Shown here one piece after another: positions 1-6,800 of a stretch of 33,788 nt of DNA. Made by a program: the position numbers and the translations under genes. The notes beneath the pieces were generated by a model. That model searched no databases. It saw only the letters and a list, made by a program, of their open reading frames with translations, and was not told where the DNA came from. The first letter of the stretch is position 1. Each line of letters starts with the position of its first letter. The DNA lies in NCBI GenBank assembly GCA_014323765.1, contig JACONM010000012.1, forward strand, positions 76,814-110,601. The letters run 5' to 3'. Source of the stretch: Cellvibrionales bacterium (lineage in GTDB: Bacteria; Pseudomonadota; Gammaproteobacteria; Pseudomonadales; GM7GCV1).

Positions 1-739
1 CTTGGCGCAACCCCCGCTTGATCTGCGCCAAATCAAATTTCGGCAGCAACAGCACCCGGCAGGCGGCGAGCAAGGCGCAATGCATGGCCACAAACAGCCC
101 GTGAACGTGAAACAGGGGCAGGGCATGCAACAGCACATCCTCCGCACGAAAGGCCCAAAGCGAGCGCAACACCACAGCATTGGACGCCAAATTGCCGTGG
201 CTGAGCATGGCCCCTTTGGGGCGACCGGTGGTTCCGGAGGTGTAGAGCAGGGCGGCCAGATCGGCATCGGAACGTGATGCAATTTGCGCGATGGGCTCGG
301 CCTGTTCGGCGGCTCGTTCCAGTGCTTGCGGGCTGGTAGCATCGCCCAGAGTGCGCACCTCCGTGCCGGTCTTCGCTTCCGCACAGAGTGCCATCACGCT
401 GGGCGCGGCGGCTGGCGCACAGACCAACAGATGCGGCGCGGCATCGGCGATAAAATACTGGAGTTCGGCGGCAGTGTAGGCCGTATTGAGCGGAATAAAA
501 ATCGCCCCAAGCCGCAACACCGCCAGATAAAGCGCGGCCATGTCCGGCGATTTAGCGGCCTGCACCATGACCCGGCTATCCGCCGCAATGCCCTGCGCCC
601 GCAACGCGCCCGCCAGCTGCGCCGTGCGCCGCTCCATGACAGCAAAGCTGTGCTCGCCGCCATCATCGGGGAGCTGCAAAAAGACGGCCTCCGGCGCATG
701 GGCGCAAGCATCGGCAAAGTGGGCACAGATATTGGTCAC
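1..739 (-). CDS. Malonyl-CoA synthetase-like acyl-CoA synthetase (N-terminal 246 residues, cut by window edge)
   Basis: AMP-forming acyl-CoA synthetase of the ANL superfamily, which would activate a carboxylic acid to its CoA thioester through an acyl-adenylate. The reverse-strand frame is open from a GTG at 739 to the window edge; a stop at 743-745 leaves that GTG as the first start, with a GGTGG Shine-Dalgarno-like run upstream. The AMP-binding P-loop YTSGTTGRPKG lies at residues 166-176. The stretch LPLFHVHGLFVA (about 208-219), followed by LPKFD, resembles MatB/ACSF3-type malonyl-CoA synthetases more than long-chain FadD, so malonate is the favoured but unproven substrate. The catalytic C-terminal domain lies outside the window. 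A perfect 16-base palindrome sits about 60 bases upstream. Confidence 0.7.
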   Translation of the reverse strand, partial: MTNICAHFADACAHAPEAVFLQLPDDGGEHSFAVMERRTAQLAGALRAQGIAADSRVMVQAAKSPDMAALYLAVLRLGAIFIPLNTAYTAAELQYFIADAAPHLLVCAPAAAPSVMALCAEAKTGTEVRTLGDATSPQALERAAEQAEPIAQIASRSDADLAALLYTSGTTGRPKGAMLSHGNLASNAVVLRSLWAFRAEDVLLHALPLFHVHGLFVAMHCALLAACRVLLLPKFDLAQIKRGLRQ

Positions 740-799
740 GCGCTATCCACCGCAAATTCGCTGACGAATCGGCGCAAATCTGGTCCGCATAAAACTTCG

Positions 800-815
800 C
801 ATAATATATATTATG
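800..815. promoter_or_regulatory. Perfect 16-base AT palindrome upstream of acyl-CoA synthetase
   Basis: CATAATATATATTATG is its own reverse complement. It lies 61 bases upstream of the acyl-CoA synthetase GTG start, where an operator or the -10 region of its promoter would be expected. A dimeric repressor site is a reasonable guess, but no regulator gene is visible nearby. The wider gap 745-1031 holds this palindrome, a candidate + strand promoter and no convincing gene. Confidence 0.4.
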
Positions 816-918
816 TTAAATTATGGATTCAGTTGGACAAGGCAGCGGGCTGGGCGGGCTGCATTGGGGCATCTGGCACGCTGATTGTACGAAATCGCAC
901 ACAACCCTCGTCCGCTTT

Positions 919-947
919 TTGTATCGCACAATGCTCGTAGGTGCTAT
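919..947 (+). promoter_or_regulatory. Candidate sigma70 promoter for the ankyrin locus
   Basis: TTGTAT (919-924), a 17-base spacer and TGCTAT (942-947) fit a sigma70 promoter reading toward the signal-peptide ORF at 1032. This would give a leader of roughly 80 bases. The match is moderate and rests on the hexamers and spacing alone. Confidence 0.35.
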
Positions 948-1031
948 GGTACCCACCAATCAAATGCCGGCACGATCGACCTGAGTCTCCACAATGTTGA
1001 TGCTCACCGTTCCAATAAGGGTCGCTGAAAA

Positions 1032-1097
1032 ATGAATAGACTGAAAACAATCCTGGTACTCAACACTTTGTCGTTGGCGATCGCGTGTAGAGCGTGA
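1032..1097 (+). CDS. 21-residue signal-peptide-like ORF overlapping the ankyrin gene
   Basis: ATG at 1032 opens a 21-codon frame ending in TGA at 1095-1097. The peptide has a basic start (MNRLK), a hydrophobic core (ILVLNTLSLAIA) and then Cys, so it looks like a Sec or lipoprotein signal peptide (AIA before C; the -3 residue is not the usual Leu of a lipobox). It ends exactly where the ankyrin frame begins, with a GTGA overlap. It may be the severed export signal of the ankyrin protein, separated by a -1 frame change, or a coupled leader peptide. Confidence 0.5.
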   Translation: MNRLKTILVLNTLSLAIACRA

Positions 1098-1741
1098 CGG
1101 CACCGATCCCGCCGGCAGATAAAGCGGCACTAGACGCAGGCACTAGCACAGAAGATGGAAATCTGGACCAACCTACGCAGGACAAGTGCAACTACCTCGT
1201 CGGACTAGCAGCCATGGTATTCACGGCGGCGGACATTCAACGCTGCGTTGATCGGGGCATCGATATTGAAAGACGAGATGCTATGGGTTGGACACCCTTG
1301 CATGGGGCGGCGGCATACGGTTCAGCGGATACGGTTCGGGCACTTTTGAAGGCTGGTGCAGAAATAGATGCGCGGACGACAAACGATGCCGAAACACCAT
1401 TACACAAAGCCGCGTGGTTCGCCAAGCCGGATATCACCGCCGCACTGCTGGATGCGGGGGCGGACCCGAATGTGCGGAAGGACAACGGTTACACCCCGCT
1501 ACACTTCGCCGCAATACTCACTGAGTTACATTTTCCCGGCCAGAGCCGCGCCGAAGTCATGCGGCTTGCACCGAGCAAAGCAAAAATCGTCAGGGCACTG
1601 TTGAGTGCGGGAGCCAATCCACGGGCACGGGATGATATGTATGGCGACCAGCCTGCGGATCTGGCGGCAAAAACGCTGTTGCGGACGCATCCGGTGAACC
1701 TCGAACTGGATGAAGCCCGACGCAATTCTCGCACCCATTGA
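1094..1741 (+). CDS. Ankyrin-repeat protein, 215 residues
   Basis: The protein carries about four ankyrin repeats, a protein-binding fold. Clear units are at residues 62-94 (GWTPLHGAA...VRALLKAGAEIDAR), 97-129 (ETPLHKAA...LLDAGADPNVR) and 131-180 (GYTPLHFAA...VRALLSAGANPRAR), the last with an insertion of about 17 residues; a degenerate fourth begins at 181. The GTG at 1094 is the only start possible, because a stop lies at 1088-1090 in this frame. The reading frame directly before it, one base out of phase, encodes a signal peptide, so the intact product is probably exported. Its partner is unknown; ankyrin proteins may act in symbiont-host contact or inside the envelope. Confidence 0.75.
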   Translation: MTAPIPPADKAALDAGTSTEDGNLDQPTQDKCNYLVGLAAMVFTAADIQRCVDRGIDIERRDAMGWTPLHGAAAYGSADTVRALLKAGAEIDARTTNDAETPLHKAAWFAKPDITAALLDAGADPNVRKDNGYTPLHFAAILTELHFPGQSRAEVMRLAPSKAKIVRALLSAGANPRARDDMYGDQPADLAAKTLLRTHPVNLELDEARRNSRTH

Positions 1742-1814
1742 GATTTAGGGAACGGGGCTTGTTTGACCGCGGTTTCTCGACACCCTGCCCTATTCCACTC
1801 TAAGCCACACCGAA

Positions 1815-1970
1815 CTAGGAATCGCTCAGCGTACCCCAATTTTTGGCCCCGATTTTGTAATCGCAACCAAACTGGAACATGGGATGCACCGCATCGATCA
1901 TCGCAAACCCATCGCTGTTGACCGCCCCCACGGTTTTATCGCTCTGATGCAGGCGGTGAACATGTGTAGC
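1815..1970 (-). pseudogene. Possible C-terminal remnant of an unidentified gene
   Basis: In the 344-base gap 1742-2085, the reverse strand keeps an open frame of about 50 codons ending in TAG at 1815-1817. Its composition is protein-like (for example DGFAMIDAVHPMFQFGCDY, then KIGAKNWGTLSDS) and differs from the low-complexity translation upstream of it. No credible start lies before the coding-like part. It could be the tail of a decayed gene. I do not recognise the family, and chance coding likeness is possible. Confidence 0.25.
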
Positions 1971-2015
1971 TAGTTTAGTGGTTGGTAGAGGGTATAGCGC
2001 ATTTCTGGTTTCTCT

Positions 2016-2067
2016 GGTTGCGGGGCTGGGCGGGCTATGGCAGCCGTGCTTGTTGGTGCCCGCAACC
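2016..2067. repeat. Nested inverted repeat downstream of purC
   Basis: GGTTGCGGG (2016-2024) pairs perfectly with CCCGCAACC (2059-2067), and an inner GGCTG/CAGCC stem (2024-2028 with 2041-2045) can form inside it. It starts about 20 bases past the purC stop codon. It could structure the purC 3-prime end, but it has no T-tract, so a rho-independent terminator is not supported. Confidence 0.4.
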
Positions 2068-2085
2068 CGGCGCACTGTAATAGCT

Positions 2086-3192
2086 TTAGGCAATCAGGCC
2101 GTATTGGCTGTGCAGCACATCGATAATTTCGGCCCTAGGGTTTTCTATTTTTTTCAATGGCTTGCCGGTAATTTTTCTTGCCATATCTAGGTAGATAGCC
2201 GACAGATCCAAAAGCATTTTCGGCGGTAGTTTCGTCTGTGCCGCCAGTGCGGTGCGCTCTGGCAAGCGGGCGGGGTTAAGCAAAATATCCGGATCATCAG
2301 AAAAGTGCCGGCACAGGGCCTGGCGGAAGCCCTCCTTGGAATTTTCTACCACCCTGCCCTGCCGGTATTGCGCCGCATCCCAGAGGCGCGAGGAATCCGG
2401 GGTGCCGACCTCGTCTATGCAGATCAGCCGCTCGTGGCCGGCGACATCGGTGGCGTAGCCAAATTCAAATTTGGTATCGACCAAGATTTGCCCGATATTG
2501 TCAAGTTCCGCGCTGATCAGGGCAAACCCCTGCCGCAATAGCCGCTCATAGCGTTCGATATCCGCCGCCGCCTTGAAATTGAAAGCGGCGCGATGGGCCA
2601 GCAGCTGGCGGCGCGTGACGGGCGCATCCTCCTGTTCCGCCACCCCCGCCACGCCGCGTACTCGGCCTTTGGTCGATGGCGTGAGCAGCAATTCGGGCAG
2701 GCATTCATGCGCTTGCATGCCATCCGCCAGCCGCATACCGCCGAACTCGCGCTCGCCCGCCTGATAACGGCGCCACATAGAGCCGGTCAAATACTGGCGC
2801 GCAATCGCTTCGATCCGCACCGGTCGCGCCCGTTGCACCACCCACACATAGGGATGCGGCACCTCCAAAATAGGGCTGTCGGCCAGCCCCTGTTGCGCAA
2901 AGCGGGCAAACCAATACTGTGCGATGGCATTGAGTGCGCCCCCCTTGCCGGGCACCCCATTCAGCCCGCCCTGCCCTTTCCACAGGCATTCAAACGCCGA
3001 CAGGCGGTCACTGATGACCATCACCGCCAAAGGCGCATCGGCGACCACCGGGTAATCGCGGGCGGCGATCAGGCGGCGACTGTCCACCGCATCCAGCCAA
3101 TAGACCGAGCGCACCTTGCCACGATGTACCGGCAACGCCGTTTTGATCGGCAAATCATCGCTTGCCGCCAGTAGCGACCGGGCGTGGCGCAT
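2086..3192 (-). CDS. purC: Phosphoribosylaminoimidazole-succinocarboxamide synthase (SAICAR synthetase)
   Basis: Cytosolic enzyme of de novo purine synthesis that ligates aspartate to CAIR using ATP. At 368 residues it belongs to the long gammaproteobacterial form rather than the 237-residue E. coli form. Visible family motifs are GKVRSVY, the MVISDRLSAF region, ITGSMW-like LTGSMWRRY, LLTPSTKG, VDTKFEFGY and DEVGTPDSSRLWD. The start is taken at ATG 3192 (MRHARSLLAASDDLPIKT), which aligns with family N-termini; the frame extends 31 codons further to a TTG but that stretch looks non-coding. No strong ribosome-binding site is seen. The gene stands alone and is divergent from the RRM gene. Confidence 0.95.
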   Translation of the reverse strand: MRHARSLLAASDDLPIKTALPVHRGKVRSVYWLDAVDSRRLIAARDYPVVADAPLAVMVISDRLSAFECLWKGQGGLNGVPGKGGALNAIAQYWFARFAQQGLADSPILEVPHPYVWVVQRARPVRIEAIARQYLTGSMWRRYQAGEREFGGMRLADGMQAHECLPELLLTPSTKGRVRGVAGVAEQEDAPVTRRQLLAHRAAFNFKAAADIERYERLLRQGFALISAELDNIGQILVDTKFEFGYATDVAGHERLICIDEVGTPDSSRLWDAAQYRQGRVVENSKEGFRQALCRHFSDDPDILLNPARLPERTALAAQTKLPPKMLLDLSAIYLDMARKITGKPLKKIENPRAEIIDVLHSQYGLIA

Positions 3193-3280
3193 CGAATCAG
3201 TGAATAATGGGGTGAAGCGGCTAAAAATTCCCGCTCGCCAGCTAAGCCAGCCGGGGCGGCGGCAGGGGGGAAGCGGATTG

Positions 3281-3303
3281 TGCAAAAATAAACCAATTTT
3301 GCA
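3281..3303. promoter_or_regulatory. TGCAAAA inverted repeat between purC and the RRM gene
   Basis: TGCAAAA (3281-3287) and TTTTGCA (3297-3303) form a perfect 7-base inverted repeat with a 9-base spacer in the divergent purC/RRM intergenic region (3193-3451). It might be an operator or a promoter-proximal structure. No clear sigma70 promoter was found for either gene in this gap. Confidence 0.3.
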
Positions 3304-3451
3304 ACAATTTGCCGCCGCAATTAGGTACTATGCGCCCCTGAGTTGCCCAGTGCGGCTCAATCAACCGCAACCGCGGGCATTGCCAATAAATTTTCTTGGG
3401 CTGGTTTTTGGTAATGATGTCGATAAGGCCCAGAACATTTGAGACTGACCA

Positions 3452-3694
3452 ATGAAACTGTATGTAGGCAACCTGCCCTATCGTGTGCGGGACGAGGATC
3501 TGCGCAAAACTTTCGCCCCCTATGGCGAGGTGATCGATGCCGTCGTGATTATGGAACGCGATTCCGGTCGCTCCAAGGGCTTCGGCTTTGTGGAAATGAA
3601 CGACTCCGATGCCAAGGCCGCCATCGAAGCCCTCAACGACAAAGACATGGACGGGCGCCCCCTGCGCGTCAACGAGGCCCGACCGCGGCGTTAA
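3452..3694 (+). CDS. Small RRM-family RNA-binding protein
   Basis: An 80-residue single RNA-recognition-motif protein. RNP2 is LYVGNL (residues 3-8) and RNP1 is KGFGFVEM (42-49), both with the aromatic residues that stack on RNA bases. The rest follows the beta-alpha-beta-beta-alpha-beta order and ends in the basic tail NEARPRR. Bacterial proteins of this size act in the cytosol, often in stress or cold adaptation, by binding mRNA; the target here is unknown. The ATG at 3452 follows a 150-base or longer leader. A GC-rich hairpin follows the stop. It is divergent from purC and convergent with the helicase fusion. Confidence 0.9.
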   Translation: MKLYVGNLPYRVRDEDLRKTFAPYGEVIDAVVIMERDSGRSKGFGFVEMNDSDAKAAIEALNDKDMDGRPLRVNEARPRR

Positions 3695-3708
3695 GCCCCC
3701 GCCAAACC

Positions 3709-3732
3709 TGCGCCCCGCCAATAAGGGGCGCA
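3709..3732 (+). terminator. 8-bp GC hairpin after the RRM gene
   Basis: TGCGCCCC (3709-3716) pairs perfectly with GGGGCGCA (3725-3732) across an 8-base loop, starting 15 bases after the RRM stop. No T-tract follows on this strand, so it may stabilise the transcript or act with the next hairpin rather than terminate by itself. Confidence 0.45.
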
Positions 3733-3762
3733 GTGAAAACTCTAAAATACTGCAAATAAAAT

Positions 3763-3790
3763 CGATAATAAATTGATTTTTATCGGTATT
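3763..3790 (+). terminator. Weak hairpin with T-rich tail between converging genes
   Basis: CGATAA (3763-3768) pairs with TTATCG (3780-3785), followed by GTATTTTT. It lies between the converging RRM and helicase genes and reads as a weak terminator for the + strand. The stem is short and AT-rich. Confidence 0.3.
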
Positions 3791-3820
3791 TTTGTGTTTT
3801 AGATCAGTCAATAGCGGTGG

Positions 3821-6800
3821 CTAGCCTGCAGAATCCGCAGGCTGAAAAGTTAGCTCAGGCAAGACGGTTTCCCATCTGTCTCGCCGGCAGAGTTGGGCGT
3901 AGGCTTCTTCGTTATCGCTCTTGCGCCAGTGGACGATGGCACCTACCTGACCGGAGATAAATCGGTACCCCTTGGGCGGTTGCCATGATTTCGCCATGCG
4001 TCCAAGAACGCGGCCTTCGTTATCCAGCAATATCCAGCACGGTTTCTCGAAAACGAGGCTCAGGGTATCGCCAACCTTGGCGGTGCTTACCGCTGCATGC
4101 ACTTCGTGCGAATCCCGCTGGCGACCCGCAAAAGAAAGGTCGACAACCTTGAGATTGGGCAGCTGATATTTGGTGGTGGGCAAAGCAGTATTTTTGTCGA
4201 GCGCAGGAACCACTCGCCTCTTCAGTATTGAATTTGAATTGGTTGGCACAAGGGGATGCTCCCCCGATGTCAGAACCGTCAAACTCTGCTGTGCCCGGGT
4301 CATGGCCACGTAGAACAGGCGGCGAGGCGCAGCGGTATCTTCTCCTGTCGATACTCGCTTCCAGTCCCCGTTCAGGATGACAACATGCTCAAACTCCAAC
4401 CCCTTGGCACGATGCGCGGTTAGCAAAAGCAGTCCGCGCTGTTCGCTACGGGTGTCCCGCGACCATTCTGCGAGCCATTCGATGATGTCCGGGGCCGGCA
4501 TCTTTTTATCCCCCAGTTCCCGAGCGAGTTCGGCTACACCTTCGGCGAGCAGCTCCACCCAACTGTTGTGCGGTTGCTCATTGAGAGCGGCTTTAACATC
4601 TTCAGTGCCTAGCAATGCGCCCTGTTCTTGGTGCAGTCGGGAGACTAGACACTGCATCTCCCGTAACCTCCAAACGCTAGGCAATTGCTCATTAGCCATT
4701 TTGACATCAATCTGCTTTGCTTCGGCGTAGGCACGGACCGCATCCAGAGCTTTCCATCGGCGGGAAATTATGGCAGCACGGGACCAGTTCCAATTAGGAT
4801 CAAGACGGGATAGGCGAGTCAATTCATCAATGGCTGCGACGGCTTGTGCCATATCGTCTGGCGGGACATCCAACAGGTGCACCCGACCATGTGCCACGGG
4901 GTCCATGTGCTCTAGGCGACCACCCTTAGGTTCGGACACCCGGGCCTGATTGATTCTGATCTCTTGCCCAACCTTCATGCGATCGGGTGCTTGGTCTATA
5001 ACCTGATTGGCCGCCCCGATAATATGGGCGGTTGAGCGGTAATTCTCGATGAGAAAAGTGGGCTTTGCTTTGTAATCTTCCTCAAATCGGCGGATGAATT
5101 TAACCGATGCACCAGCGAAGGCGTAGATATTTTGGTCGTCGTCGCCTACAGCAAACAGGCTGAGCTTCAGGTCGGCATCTTTCAGCGAACGGCCCGCCAC
5201 AGCAGCGATGAGCGCGTATTCTTCTGCGCCGATATCCTGATATTCATCCACCAGAATCCAGCGAAACCCTTGAATAAGGCTCTCGCGCTGCGCCTCGGCT
5301 TCTGACTTTGTCAGCCCCTCGGGGCTAAGCCGGCGCACTGCCTCCACGAGGATATTGTCAAAATCTTCCGTGCTGGCCTGCGTCCCTGAGAAACTGGCAC
5401 CGACCAGTTTCATCGCTAGGGAATGGCAGGTCGAAACCATAACGCCCGCTGCGTCATCCCCGACTAGGACCCGTAACCGTACGCGGATTTCGGCGGCGGC
5501 ATGGCGATTGTAGGCCAGCACCAGAATGCTGCGTGGATCTTCCCGCTTCATGCGCAACAGATAGGCGATGCGATGCACCAGAACGCGAGTCTTGCCGGAG
5601 CCGGGACCCGCCAACACCAACATATTGGTCTGGCTACGGTCATCAGTGACGATGTCTTGCTGCGCTTTGTTGCCTAGATCGTCGACAATAGCACCCCAAG
5701 ATTTGCCGGTGGTCTGCCGTCTGGCTTCATGCGCCTTACCAGGCATCCAGCGTTTCATAAACTGATTGCGACTTAACGAGAAGTAATCCTCAGCCAAGCG
5801 TTCAGCATCCTGTATATTTTTCAAACCAATTTGCGCGTAGGTTGCCATTACATGGGTTTGCAACGTCTGTTCGGCGTAATGCTCTTCCAGCGGCACAAAA
5901 TCAGCCTGGGTGAATTGTCCCCCTTTGGGCTTGAGATGCACCGTTATGGCGGGGCGAAACACGGTCAACCCTTTACCCAGCATAAGAATGCCCTGTTCGT
6001 GCATCCACAGCAGGGAGCGTTCCAGCAGCTTGCTCATATCACGCAGGCCACTAGACTTTAGAATGGCATCCTGGGTGAGCTGCGCTAAGAGAGTGCCGAG
6101 GGTGGTGTCGACCTGCAAATCTTTACCGTGCGCGCCCTTGTCAAGCTGCTTGGTCAGAAATTTCAGCAGAATTTGCGCCGCCCGCCAGCGCAGTTCGGCG
6201 GTCTTCGAGAGCGTTTTCCAGGAACGCTCGAGTGTAATGTTCAGGGTATCGCGGCTGAGTTTGCGCAGCCGGATATTCCCTTTGCCGCCATCCTGCCCAC
6301 GGCCATCTCGCGCTATCCCACGTACTAGCTTGTCCAGTAGATCGGGACGGGCGTTGGAATGACCCTGATCGCGCAGGTGCTGGCACGTTTTCGACAGGTG
6401 CATGGGCAGGGGTGTATTTTTATCAGCATCTGGTACCAGTTCGCACAGCAGGGCAATGAGGGCGCGTTCAAGACTGGTCGCTCGTTCCAAACGGTCGAAT
6501 GAAGACTGCGCTACGCCAACATGGACAAAAAACGTGACTGCAATTTCGTTGCGTGCAATCCCAAGGCTTTCAAGGTTAGTCATCGCCTTGGTCAAGGTGT
6601 TGATTGACAGCCCGCTGAGATTACAGAGCTGATCGGTCGAAATTCCCTCATCCGCTGGGGCTTGAATCAGGTGCCGCACGATAGCCAGCAGCTTGCTACC
6701 GTGCGCTGCGGTGATTCCAGCACCCGCCAGCCGCTTTTTGGCTTCCTCCACTGTGTGAACCTGTAAGGATGAAGGGAACACCTGCACCCGATTCTCTTCA

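Noticed and set aside
284-940. Long + strand frame over the acyl-CoA synthetase gene
   Set aside because: It overlaps the reverse-strand enzyme with clear P-loop; its own translation has no family-like motif.
829-1050. 73-residue reverse frame near the ankyrin promoter
   Set aside because: No motif, no ribosome-binding site, and it covers the candidate promoter and signal-peptide ORF.
3242-3811. 189-residue reverse frame over the RRM gene
   Set aside because: Antisense to a clear RRM protein; composition typical of a shadow frame.
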